Assembly: GCA_017545865.1 (NCBI GenBank)
Contig: JAFWXO010000025.1
Location: 27,273 to 91,272, forward strand
Source of the DNA: Clostridia bacterium
Lineage (GTDB): Bacteria > Bacillota > Clostridia > Christensenellales > Borkfalkiaceae
Direction: 5' to 3'
Length of the DNA stretch: 64,000 nt
The translations under genes were made by a program, and so were the position numbers. Numbering within the stretch: position 1 is the stretch's first letter; every line of letters begins with the position of its first letter. The notes under the pieces were generated by a model. That model did no database searches. It was not told the DNA's origin and worked only from the letters and a program-made list of their open reading frames with translations. Shown one piece after another: positions 44,100 through 52,445 of the stretch.

Positions 44100-45599
44100 A
44101 TGGAAAGCGCTCAAACGAGAAAATACAATTTGTATAACTTACCCGTTATAAGGCAAATAAATTCTTTTATTTATTCTAAGCCTTATATCGTTTTGGTTGC
44201 GCTTTTAACCGTTATTGCAAACGCTTTCGGGCTTGACGTGGCGTTTTTTGGGTTTATCACTTTTTTTGCAGTTTATATTGCTATATTTGGAAAAGATTTA
44301 TCGCCGTATCTTCCCATGCTTTGCTTTTGCCATATAACGCCAAGCATAAAAAACAACCCCGCTATCAACGCCGAATCTTTTTTATTCCCTAAAAACAGCG
44401 GTTATTTACTGTTTTACTTTGGCGCGTCGATAATAATTGCAATGGCGATAAGATTTATCTTTGACGATGAAATCGGTTTTAAAAACATTTTCAAGCAAAA
44501 GAGAAAACAATCGCTTGGCATTTGGCTACTTGCCCTTTCGTTTTTCATATCGGGAATAGGCTCTGAAAACTATAAAAGTTTTGCGCTTAAAAACGTTGCC
44601 TTTTCGGCAGTTCAATTAGTTGCGTTTTTCGTTCCTTATTTCGTTTTATCTTTCACGGTTAAGTGGAAGGATATAAAAAAAGATTACCTTTGCTTTACGG
44701 GGCTTATGCTTGGGCTTGCCGTTGGGTTTGAACTTATTTCCGTTTACGTTATAAACGGCGTTATGGTTGACGGATCGCCCGTAGAAGAACTTATGTTTAC
44801 AGGCTGGGGAATTAGCAACAATATCGGGTCTATGATTTCCATAATGATTCCGTTTGCTATCTATTACGTTTACGTTTCAAAACGCCCGTTAATTCCCGTT
44901 TTGGCGCTTGACTTTTTAATGCTAACAACCGTGTTCTCACTATCAAGAACGGCTATGCTTGCGGGGCTTATTTTCTTTATAATAGGCTTTATCGTTATTT
45001 TAATAAAAGCAAGCAAGAAAACAAGATTATACTTTGTGTTCAACCTTTTAATATTAGCCGTTTTAATTTACGGTCTTGCCTTCTTGTTTACTAACGCCTT
45101 TATAATCTCTTTTAAGAGTGGGCTTGACTCAATGCCAAGGCGCGAACTTTACTCTCTCGGCATAAAAACTTTCCTTGATAAACCTATCCTTGGCAAAGGT
45201 TTTTACTCTTTAAACAACCAAATCGACCTTACTAACAACAACTGGGTTTGGGCAACTGAACTTAGTTTCTCAAACTTCTTCCCGGGGCGTTGGCACAACA
45301 CTATTATTCAACTTTTAGCAACGGGCGGTGTGGTTTCGCTTGTAGCGTACTGTTTCCACAGATTTCAAACGATTAAAACGTTTATTGAAAAACGCTCGCT
45401 TGAAACGTTTGTTACCCTGCTTTATATGATTGCGCTCCTTTTTGAAAGTTTGCTTGATTGCCACTTTTTCAACGTTGGGCCTATCTTATTTTACTCGTGC
45501 GCGCTTGCGTTCGTTGAGTTTAGAATACCGCACTTTACCGAAAAGATAAAGTTTAAAGATTACGAATATGATACAAACGAAAACCGCCTACTTAAATAG
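44100..45599 (+). CDS. O-antigen-ligase-like polymerase (Wzy/WaaL-type)
   Basis: The protein has 499 residues and about 11-12 membrane segments. The large extracytoplasmic loop near residues 345-400 ends in the HNT-like FFPGRWHNTIIQLLATGG, matching the O-antigen ligase/polymerase family, which moves lipid-linked sugars. No glycan cluster surrounds it. There is no ribosome site; the ATG is seven bases after TATAAA, so leaderless. A cell-surface polysaccharide or teichoic acid role is inferred. Confidence 0.75.
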   Translation: MESAQTRKYNLYNLPVIRQINSFIYSKPYIVLVALLTVIANAFGLDVAFFGFITFFAVYIAIFGKDLSPYLPMLCFCHITPSIKNNPAINAESFLFPKNSGYLLFYFGASIIIAMAIRFIFDDEIGFKNIFKQKRKQSLGIWLLALSFFISGIGSENYKSFALKNVAFSAVQLVAFFVPYFVLSFTVKWKDIKKDYLCFTGLMLGLAVGFELISVYVINGVMVDGSPVEELMFTGWGISNNIGSMISIMIPFAIYYVYVSKRPLIPVLALDFLMLTTVFSLSRTAMLAGLIFFIIGFIVILIKASKKTRLYFVFNLLILAVLIYGLAFLFTNAFIISFKSGLDSMPRRELYSLGIKTFLDKPILGKGFYSLNNQIDLTNNNWVWATELSFSNFFPGRWHNTIIQLLATGGVVSLVAYCFHRFQTIKTFIEKRSLETFVTLLYMIALLFESLLDCHFFNVGPILFYSCALAFVEFRIPHFTEKIKFKDYEYDTNENRLLK

Positions 45600-45613
45600 T
45601 AGACGGTTTTAAT
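45582..45613. terminator. Bidirectional terminator
   Basis: AAAACCGcCTACT / AGTAGaCGGTTTT with a T-run on the right; it overlaps the polymerase stop codon. Confidence 0.8.
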
Positions 45614-46417
45614 TTAAAATTTAAACACTCGCTTAGCGTTCTCGCTAAGCATTTTTTTATTGTCTTCTTCACTAAAACCAAGCGAGAAGAAGTATTCAAG
45701 TTCTTCGCTTGCCTCCCACATGGGATAATCAGTTCCAAACAAAACTTTATCCGCGCCGTAACGATTGATAATCGTTTTAGCGTCAGCCTTGTCAAGAGCG
45801 TAGAACGCAGAAGAACAGTCAACGAAAAAGTTATCGTATTTGCAAAGTTGTTTGCTAGCCTCGTCATACATTGACCACCCGCCGAAATGCGCGCCGACAA
45901 GCGTTAAGTTTTTGAACGTTTCTAATATGGGGATAACTCGGTTGGGATTAGAGTTATCGTAACGATAATCGCCCGTGTGCATTAAAATAGGGAGAGAGTG
46001 TTTTTCGCAAAGTTCGTAGATAGGAAAATACCTTTCTTCATCAATTTTAAAGTTTTGAATATCGGGGTGAAGTTTAACGCCTTTAAGCTCTAATTCTAAA
46101 AGGTGTAAAACGTCTTCTTCCATCGTTTGACTATCTTGGTGTAACGTTCCAAGCCCTATTAAAAAGTCGCTGTAAAGTTCAACTTCACGCGCAACGAACT
46201 CGTTAATACTCTTTACTTGATGCGGTGTTGTTGCAACCGATTGAACGATGAACTTATCCACCTTTGAAGAGTGCATTTCGTCAATCAAGTCCTTAGCCGT
46301 TCCCTTTCGTTTTGAAACGATATTATAAAAGGTATCCGTGCCGTGAACCGCCCTATCGGCTATTTTTTCGGGGTATATATGACAGTGAGCGTCAATTATT
46401 TCATATCCGTTTATCAT
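45614..46417 (-). CDS. Amidohydrolase-family metal hydrolase
   Basis: The protein has 267 residues, an amidohydrolase-2 TIM barrel. The HxH of IIDAHCHIYPEK (about 9-11), the His of LMHTGDYRYD, the His of LVGAHFGGW, and the Asp in LFGTDYPMWE are the expected metal and catalytic ligands. The substrate is unknown; relatives decarboxylate or hydrolyse aromatic acids or lactones. It lies downstream of the acyl-CoA synthetase fusion on the same strand, separated by a structured repeat, so it may belong to that operon. Confidence 0.8.
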   Translation of the reverse strand: MINGYEIIDAHCHIYPEKIADRAVHGTDTFYNIVSKRKGTAKDLIDEMHSSKVDKFIVQSVATTPHQVKSINEFVAREVELYSDFLIGLGTLHQDSQTMEEDVLHLLELELKGVKLHPDIQNFKIDEERYFPIYELCEKHSLPILMHTGDYRYDNSNPNRVIPILETFKNLTLVGAHFGGWSMYDEASKQLCKYDNFFVDCSSAFYALDKADAKTIINRYGADKVLFGTDYPMWEASEELEYFFSLGFSEEDNKKMLSENAKRVFKF

Positions 46418-46456
46418 AGTTAAAGTGTTATAATTTGATGTTTTATAAATTGATTA

Positions 46457-46587
46457 TTTTAAGCCGTTAGAAACAAGCAAGACAAGGCTCGGCAAGACTT
46501 TGACGGGCACAATTGACCTTGCTGGTCATTGTGTTCGCAAAGGCTTGACAGTAAACGCAGTATTGCGCCGTTTATAACGGCTTAAAA
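46457..46587. repeat. 131-bp inverted-repeat, structured element
   Basis: The ends TTTTAAGCCGTTA (46457-46469) and TAACGGCTTAAAA (46575-46587) are perfect inverted repeats. Inside, AAGaCTTTG pairs with CAAAGgCTT (46494-46502, 46538-46546) around CACAATTGACC / GGTCATTGTG (46508-46533). It looks like a small non-coding RNA or a MITE-type insertion. It lies between two reverse-strand genes; no transposase is near. Confidence 0.65.
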
Positions 46588-49107
46588 TCATGCTGTTACA
46601 ATCTTAGATGCCTTTTGTAAACCTAATTTCTCAACCGCGTCTTCACGCATTTTGTATTTTAAAATCTTGCCGGCAGCGTTCATGGGGAAAGAGTCGACAA
46701 AGTCAATATACTTGGGAACTTTATGGCGAGCCATATTAGCGTTAACGTAGTCTTTCATTTCTTTTTCGGTCATGGTTTCGCCGTCTTTTAAGATAATGCA
46801 AGCCATAATTTCTTCGCCGTACTGCTCGTCGGGAACGCCGATAACCTGAACGTCTTTAACCTTTTCGTGAGTGTAGATAAACTCTTCAATTTCCTTGGGG
46901 TAAATGTTTTCGCCACCGCGGATAATCATATCTTTAAGACGGCCCGTGATTTTGAAGTTACCGTCAGGAGTTTTGCAAGCAAGGTCGCCCGTGTGAAGCC
47001 AACCGTCTTTATCAATCGCTTGGGCGGTTTCTTTTGGCATTTTATAGTAGCCTTTCATAATGTTATAACCGCGGGCAACGAATTCGCCGTTCTCGTTGTA
47101 GCCACACTCTTCGCCCGTTTCGGGGTTAACGATTTTGCACTCAATTTCAGGGAGCGCTCTACCTACCGTTGAAACTCTCGTTTCGATAGTATCGTCAGTT
47201 GAACTCATGGTGCAACCGGGGGACGCTTCAGTTTGACCGTAAACGATAGTGATTTCCTTCATATTCATCTTGTTAACCACTTCGTTCATTGTTGATATCG
47301 GGCAAGGACTTCCCGCCATAATACCCGTTCTCATATACGAGAAGTCGGTATTTTTAAAGTCAGGATTTTCCAAAAGGGCGATAAACATAGTGGGAACGCC
47401 GTGGAAAGCGGTGATATGCTCGTTGTTAATGCATGCAAGCGCAGGCTTTGGCGAGAAGTACGGGAGCGGATATAAAGAAACGCCGTGAGTCATACTTGCC
47501 GTCATTGCAAGCACCATACCAAAGCAGTGGAACATAGGAACTTGAATCATCATACGGTCAGCCGTTGATAAATCCATACGGTCGCCTATACACTTACCGT
47601 TATTAACGATATTGTAGTGCGTGAGCATAACGCCTTTTGGGAAACCAGTTGTACCGGAGGTGTATTGCATATTGCAAACGTCGTCTTTATCGACTAAACT
47701 TGCCATGCGGTAAACTTCGGAAAGGGGAACTTTATTCGCGCGTTCTAACGCTTCGTTCCAAGTGATTGCGCCTTTCATTTTAAAGCCAACGGTGATAACG
47801 TTTCTTAAAAAGGGCAAACGCTTGCTGTGAAGTTGCTTGCCCGACGGAACTTTTTCAAGTTCGGGGCAAAGAGTAGAAATTGCGCTTGCATAGTCGCTAT
47901 CTCTCCAACCCTTAACCATAATAAGAGTGTGAGTATCAGATTGCTTTAACAAATATTCCGCTTCCGCAATCTTATATGACGTGTTCATCGTAACGAGCAC
48001 CGCGCCTATTTTTACGGTTGCCCAGAACGCTATATACCATTGTGGAACGTTGGTTGCCCAAACGGCAACGTGAGAGCCTGCCTTTACGCCAAGCGCAATT
48101 AAAGAACGGGCAAACTCGTCAACGTCGTCACGGAATTCGCTATACGTTCTCGTATAATCGAGCGTGGTATACTTAAAAGCGTACTGATCGGGGAATTCTT
48201 CAACCATACGGTCTAAAACTTGCGGGAAGGTAAGGTCGATTAAAAGTTCCTTCTTCCAAAGGAATTTACCCGTGTGGGTTTTGTTGTAATAGTAAACCGT
48301 TTCGTTCTTTTTGGTATCGCCAAACGAACGCATGTAGTTTATAAATTGAGATAAAACGATTTCCAAATCGTCAAGTTCGGCGCACCACTTAGGATCCCAA
48401 ACGAGAGAGATGTAGCCGCTAAAATTTACCGAGCGGAGCGCAAGCATAACGTCTGCAATAGGAAGTTCGCCTTCGCCAACCAAACGGTATTCAACGCCGT
48501 TATCCGTTTTAACCCCGTCGGTAATTTGAACGTGGGAAACGTAAGCGCCTAAGTTTTTGATAATTTTTTCGGGTGTTTCGCCTTTTTGGAAATAGCAAGT
48601 TGCGGTATTCCAAAGAACTGCTAAATTATCGCTTGCAAACTCATCCATCATGGCGCGAAGAACGGAAGTATCCGCAAATATGCCGGAAGTTTCTAAAAGT
48701 AACACTATTTGAGTGTCTTCAAACTCTGGTAAAATTTCATTGATTAAGTTTTTAGCGTTATCGTAAGCGCCTTCATCGTTTGAAGAAGACTTAATTCTGA
48801 TATACGGAATTCTAAGATTTAACGCGATATTTTTGCAACGGTTAATCTCGGCAATAGCGTCAGCCTTTTTAGAAAGGTCGGAAATATCGGTTAAACAGTC
48901 AATACAAGGTATTGAAAGTTTTTTATCGTATAACTTTCTCATAGTGGACGCGGACGAATAGTCGTGGAACGCGCCGTCTTTATCGGTGAATAAGCGGTTG
49001 TAAACGTTGTGAAGTTCAACCCCGTCAAACTTCAAATTTGAAGCAACGGATAAAAATTCATCAAACGTATTATTGTGCCAACCCCTCGTTGAGAACGAGA
49101 ATTTCAT
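46588..49107 (-). CDS. Fusion of sugar-isomerase-like TIM barrel with acyl-CoA synthetase
   Basis: The protein has 839 residues. Residues 1-265 are a xylose-isomerase-like (AP endonuclease family 2) TIM barrel: FDGVELHNVYNRL, IVLLLETSGIF, SHVQITDG, GEGELPIADV. Residues about 275-835 are an AMP-forming acyl-CoA synthetase: YTSGTTGFPKG, YGQTEASPG, WLHTGDL, DMIIRGGENIYPKEIEE, and the catalytic Lys in FPMNAAGKILK. Ligation of a carboxylic acid to CoA is likely; the barrel might act on a sugar-related substrate first. GGAGG precedes the ATG, three bases after the LeuA-like stop, so it is in that Leu T-box operon. Fusions of this type are uncommon. Confidence 0.88.
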   Translation of the reverse strand: MKFSFSTRGWHNNTFDEFLSVASNLKFDGVELHNVYNRLFTDKDGAFHDYSSASTMRKLYDKKLSIPCIDCLTDISDLSKKADAIAEINRCKNIALNLRIPYIRIKSSSNDEGAYDNAKNLINEILPEFEDTQIVLLLETSGIFADTSVLRAMMDEFASDNLAVLWNTATCYFQKGETPEKIIKNLGAYVSHVQITDGVKTDNGVEYRLVGEGELPIADVMLALRSVNFSGYISLVWDPKWCAELDDLEIVLSQFINYMRSFGDTKKNETVYYYNKTHTGKFLWKKELLIDLTFPQVLDRMVEEFPDQYAFKYTTLDYTRTYSEFRDDVDEFARSLIALGVKAGSHVAVWATNVPQWYIAFWATVKIGAVLVTMNTSYKIAEAEYLLKQSDTHTLIMVKGWRDSDYASAISTLCPELEKVPSGKQLHSKRLPFLRNVITVGFKMKGAITWNEALERANKVPLSEVYRMASLVDKDDVCNMQYTSGTTGFPKGVMLTHYNIVNNGKCIGDRMDLSTADRMMIQVPMFHCFGMVLAMTASMTHGVSLYPLPYFSPKPALACINNEHITAFHGVPTMFIALLENPDFKNTDFSYMRTGIMAGSPCPISTMNEVVNKMNMKEITIVYGQTEASPGCTMSSTDDTIETRVSTVGRALPEIECKIVNPETGEECGYNENGEFVARGYNIMKGYYKMPKETAQAIDKDGWLHTGDLACKTPDGNFKITGRLKDMIIRGGENIYPKEIEEFIYTHEKVKDVQVIGVPDEQYGEEIMACIILKDGETMTEKEMKDYVNANMARHKVPKYIDFVDSFPMNAAGKILKYKMREDAVEKLGLQKASKIVTA

Positions 49108-49110
49108 TTT

Positions 49111-50487
49111 TTATTCCTCCTCGTAAGCGATTTTGTTTACTGCGCTAACGTACGCTTTAATACTTGCGCCTATAATGTCGGTTGAAATACCTGAGCCACT
49201 GTAAAGCTTGCCGTTATTTCTAAGTTTAACGAGCGCCGAACCTACCGCGCCTTTACCTTCGGTTACTGATTTTATTGAGAAGTTATCAAGTTCGTAATGG
49301 TGGCCGATAATCTCGTCGATTGCTTTAAACGCTGCGTCAACAGGGCCGTCACCTAAGCAAACGGCTTGCAAGTTCTTTCCGTCTTTTTCAAGAGTTACGG
49401 AAGCGCTCGTTGTGATAACGTTGCCGTTGTTGATAACGTAACTGATAAGTTTATAAGTGGTGGGAACTTGCATAGCAACGGTTGAAACGATAGCGTCAAG
49501 TTCCTTAGCGCCAACTTCTTTTTTGCTTGCAACTTTTAAAAACTCATCGTAAACCTTTTTAACGTCTTCCTCGGTTAAATCGTAGCCAAGCATCGTTACG
49601 GCGTTTGCAACCGTTTCAATAGTGTCACTTTCAACTAAGTTAATACCGTCACTTTCACTTGATACGGGGGAAATTGCGTGAATTTCCGTCTTATCGGTCA
49701 CTTTTTCAATTTGTTTAACGATGCGGTTAAGTTCAGTTGCCTTAGCGTTAACGGAAATTCCAAAGGTGTTACCGCAAGCGTAAACCGTGCCGATAAACGT
49801 CTTTAAAGAAACGAAACCGTCGGTTGCCTTAGTTTTAACAACGCCTGCCCCTGCTCTAACCGCCATAACGGCGATAGCGTTTGCAAGCCCGTTTTTATCG
49901 CTTGCCGAAACACCGAGAGTGATTTCGGGGAATTCGCTCTTTAAAGCGGAGATAAATTCAATGAACGCATCGGGAAGCGTTTCGCCACTATCTTCGGAAA
50001 CGGTTATTTCTTTAACGCCAAGTTCGGTTGCCGTTTTGATGAGTGATTTTAAAAGTTCAAAGTCGGCGCGAGTAGCGTCACAAGCGGAGAACTCAACGTT
50101 GCAACCAGCGCTCATGCACTCTTTAACACACTCTTTTAAGTAGTCGCAAATCTTTGCGGGTTTTTTACCGCAAACGTATTCAAGACCAACTGGAGAAACT
50201 GGGAATTCAATTCTAATCTTGGCGTTTTTAATTCCGCTAATTGCTTTGATTGCCTTTTCAACGCTACCAGCCGAAACGCCTGCGCCAACGGAAATAACGC
50301 CGTTTTTAACGAAGGAAGAAACAGTCCTTACAAGTAGCGTGTCAACTTTTTCTTCGATAATTTCAGGTAGTTCAATCACGTCAACTTTCAAATTTTCAAG
50401 TTGGCGAGCAATTTCAATTTTTTCTCTGAACGAAAAACCGCTTTCGCTACAAACTAAGGTTTTGTCTGCAATAATTACTTTCTTCAT
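49111..50487 (-). CDS. 2-isopropylmalate synthase-like protein without catalytic motifs
   Basis: The protein has 458 residues. The C-terminal third (about 335-455: VQVPTTYKL-like, GDGPVDAAFKAIDEIIG, GISTDIIGASIKAYVSAVNK) matches the LeuA allosteric (leucine-binding) domain. The N-terminal HMGL-like barrel is recognisable by spacing (ADKTL at 7-11, CDATR at 136-140) but lacks the usual RDGEQ, HxHND and GERAGN motifs; SASDK (194-198) stands where HCHND is expected. It is therefore probably not an active synthase. It is headed by a Leu T-box and followed by the acyl-CoA synthetase fusion. A leucine-sensing or scaffold role is inferred. Confidence 0.75.
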   Translation of the reverse strand: MKKVIIADKTLVCSESGFSFREKIEIARQLENLKVDVIELPEIIEEKVDTLLVRTVSSFVKNGVISVGAGVSAGSVEKAIKAISGIKNAKIRIEFPVSPVGLEYVCGKKPAKICDYLKECVKECMSAGCNVEFSACDATRADFELLKSLIKTATELGVKEITVSEDSGETLPDAFIEFISALKSEFPEITLGVSASDKNGLANAIAVMAVRAGAGVVKTKATDGFVSLKTFIGTVYACGNTFGISVNAKATELNRIVKQIEKVTDKTEIHAISPVSSESDGINLVESDTIETVANAVTMLGYDLTEEDVKKVYDEFLKVASKKEVGAKELDAIVSTVAMQVPTTYKLISYVINNGNVITTSASVTLEKDGKNLQAVCLGDGPVDAAFKAIDEIIGHHYELDNFSIKSVTEGKGAVGSALVKLRNNGKLYSGSGISTDIIGASIKAYVSAVNKIAYEEE

Positions 50488-50511
50488 AAATTTCTCCTTT
50501 TAATTTCAAGG

Positions 50512-50790
50512 TATAAAAAATCCCTTATGCGTTAAGCGTAAGGGACGATTAGTTATATCGTGGTACCACCCTAATTCCCTAAACTAAGTTTAGGCTCAGT
50601 CGAGTTCAAACAAACTCTATGCCGTGATAACGGGGCAAGCCGTAGTCGCCTACTGTAAGTTCAGCGTCTCTGCTCCGGAACGAGACTTAAAAATTCAGCC
50701 CTATTGACTTGCACCAACCGTCAACTCTCTGAAAGCGACCAACGAATTTTTAATAATTCCATCTTTGCATTTGGGGTAAATAATTAAATT
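50512..50790 (-). ncRNA. T-box leader, leucine-specific
   Basis: The minus-strand leader contains a stem I with GGUG-type apical region, the T-box core TAGGGTGGTACCACG (about 50573-50559) and a terminator hairpin TCCCTTACGC / GCGTAAGGGA-like at 50545-50521 followed by six T. The specifier loop lies between a GAATTTTT arm and a lower stem GGAA/TTCC; CTC directly before GTTCC is the codon, so leucine. Uncharged tRNA-Leu should read through into the LeuA-like gene. Its 5' end is approximate. Confidence 0.85.
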
Positions 50791-50851
50791 ACCATTATTA
50801 TATCAATACTTTTTATCGATGTCAAATATTTTAAAGGGGTTTGCTTTATTT

Positions 50852-51184
50852 TTAGAAAATGCCACCGTTGTATTTTATCATAGCGTAAAACGACAAGGAA
50901 GTTCCCACAACAATTCCACCGCCCATAACGATATACGCAATTATTGAAAGCAAATGATTTTTGTAATACGATGAAAAGGTTATAAGCACTCCAAACACTA
51001 AAAACGCCACACCCATTATCATCATACCTATGCCAACAAGCCTACCGAAAGGCAAAACGTCTTCCGGTTTTACCCTACTTCTATGGTATGAGTGAAGGGA
51101 GTTTATATTGCCGTTAAAGTTAATTATTCCTATAACTATCAACAAAACTCCAACGGCGCTCGTTACAATAAGTCCAAGTATCAT
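50852..51184 (-). CDS. Small membrane protein, DUF3784-like
   Basis: The protein has 110 residues and three hydrophobic segments (about 4-24, 50-72, 78-102) with a short loop HSYHRSRVKPEDVLPFGRL after the first. This layout resembles DUF3784. Its function is unknown. It lies directly downstream (10 bases) of the RHH gene and so is probably in its operon. Confidence 0.5.
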   Translation of the reverse strand: MILGLIVTSAVGVLLIVIGIINFNGNINSLHSYHRSRVKPEDVLPFGRLVGIGMMIMGVAFLVFGVLITFSSYYKNHLLSIIAYIVMGGGIVVGTSLSFYAMIKYNGGIF

Positions 51185-51194
51185 ATTATATCCT

Positions 51195-51371
51195 TTAATT
51201 TTTATTTAAACTATTTTCAATAAGGTCGGTTATATATTCGTTTATACTAAAAGCGTAATTATCCTTTTCCTTAATCTCATTTACTTTCGCTCTCAACTTT
51301 TTATAAGTCAACGGCGATAATCTAAGTGAAAACGTGATTTTTTGAACGGTTGGCGTTTCAGTTTTATTCAT
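51195..51371 (-). CDS. Small ribbon-helix-helix-like protein
   Basis: The protein has 58 residues: a strand (QKITFSLRLSPLT), a basic helix (YKKLRAKVNEIKEKDN) and a second helix (SINEYITDLIENSL), matching an RHH dimer. An AAGGAG ribosome site is present. The promoter lies 170-200 bases upstream, overlapping a 30-bp palindrome that contains ATGATATCAT, the same operator core as in the SPFH-RHH-copA promoter. Autoregulation is likely. No toxin-like partner; a small membrane protein follows. Confidence 0.7.
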   Translation of the reverse strand: MNKTETPTVQKITFSLRLSPLTYKKLRAKVNEIKEKDNYAFSINEYITDLIENSLNKN

Positions 51372-51517
51372 AGTATATTCTCCTTACTTTTTTACGTCTA
51401 AAAATAATTCTATTTGCTTACAACTCGGTTTAATCAAAACAACTTCACGTTAAACCATACTATCTAATTTATAATAAGCCGTACCACTTGTTTTATATTG
51501 TACAGCATTTATATTTC

Positions 51518-51568
51518 GATATCATAACGTCATGATGTTATGATATCATAATTTATAACAAAAGTCAA
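51518..51568 (-). promoter_or_regulatory. RHH operator palindrome and promoter
   Basis: A 30-bp palindrome (51518-51547, one mismatch pair, GATATCATAACGTCA with complement) contains ATGATATCAT at 51540-51549. The minus-strand promoter TTGACT (51568-51563), 17 bases, TATCAT (51545-51540) has its -10 inside it. It matches the arrangement upstream of the SPFH operon. Confidence 0.7.
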
Positions 51569-51575
51569 CATGGGA

Positions 51576-51700
51576 TTTTAAGATGTTATATAAGATTTTA
51601 AATACTATAGCGGTTTAAATACTTTATTCAGTTTTAAATACTATAGCGATTTTAAATAATATATGCAGTTTTAAAAACCAACCTAAGATTTTAAAAAATC
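51576..51700. repeat. Tandem direct repeats, 18-20 bp period
   Basis: About seven copies of a TTTTAAATACTATAGCG-like unit begin at 51576, 51596, 51613, 51632, 51650, 51669 and 51689, with periods of 17-20 bases. Units 2 and 4 share exact TTTTAAATACTATAGCG-type cores. Such iteron-like arrays are usually binding sites for a replication, partition or regulatory protein. They follow the RHH operator; no rep gene is near. The rest of 51372-51885 holds only this, the operator, and a hairpin. Confidence 0.6.
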
Positions 51701-51783
51701 TAAAACACAATTTAGCACAAATAAACTCGCGTTTTATAAGGTGAACGTCTAACGCAAAATCAACTAATTTATAAAAAATGGCA

Positions 51784-51846
51784 ATAAAAAAAGTAGAGCC
51801 ACAAGAGTCATTAGCTCTCGCAATCGGCTTTTTAGCCCCTCTACTT
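51784..51846 (-). terminator. Branched (three-way) terminator-like hairpin after tag
   Basis: The outer stem AAGTAGAG / CTCTACTT (51791-51798, 51839-51846) encloses two inner stems AGAG/CTCT (51804-51818) and GGCT/AGCC (51826-51837), followed on the minus strand by seven T. It can end the tag gene, but its branched form is unusual for a simple terminator. Confidence 0.65.
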
Positions 51847-51885
51847 AAATTTATTGTAATCTAAACAAATAAATTTGTCAAGATT

Positions 51886-52443
51886 TTAATCTATGTGTAA
51901 ATAACAATCTTTATCGTGAGAAAAAATTACACCTATCGCTTGAAGATACGAATAAATTATTGTTGACCCCACAAACTTCATACCCCTTTTTTGTAAATCT
52001 TTAGAAATTGAATCGGACAATCTATTCGTGACTTTCCCCGTTTCATAAATAGTTTTACCATCGTAAAAAGTTTTCAAATAATCGTAAAATGAACCGTACT
52101 CTAAAACGATTTCTTTAAAAATTTTACTATTACTAATGCTCGCATTGATTTTTAACCGATTGCGGATAATTCCTTTATCTTTTAAAAGAGTTTCGATTTT
52201 ATCATTATTATACTTGCACACTTTGTCTATATCAAAACCGTCGTAAGCGAGTCTAAAACTTTCACGCTTATTGAGAACGCACTCCCAAGATAACCCCGCT
52301 TGAAAACTTTCAAGAATAAGCATTTCATATAAATACCCGTCTTTAAAATTCGGCTTGCACCACTCGTTATCGTGATATTCAACGTATTTATGATTTTTCA
52401 AGTTGCACCAAGCGCATCTTTTCTTATCCGTTTCTTTTCCCAT
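51886..52443 (-). CDS. tag: DNA-3-methyladenine glycosylase I
   Basis: The protein has 185 residues. The Tag family is shown by RCAWC and EYHDNEWCKP, the LESFQAGLSWECVLNKRESF region, KDKGIIRNRLKI, and the C-terminal DCYLH zinc-binding end. It removes alkylated adenine from DNA. It begins two bases after the AAC(3)-like gene stop, so the two are co-transcribed. Confidence 0.93.
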   Translation of the reverse strand: MGKETDKKRCAWCNLKNHKYVEYHDNEWCKPNFKDGYLYEMLILESFQAGLSWECVLNKRESFRLAYDGFDIDKVCKYNNDKIETLLKDKGIIRNRLKINASISNSKIFKEIVLEYGSFYDYLKTFYDGKTIYETGKVTNRLSDSISKDLQKRGMKFVGSTIIYSYLQAIGVIFSHDKDCYLHID

Positions 52444-52445
52444 TT

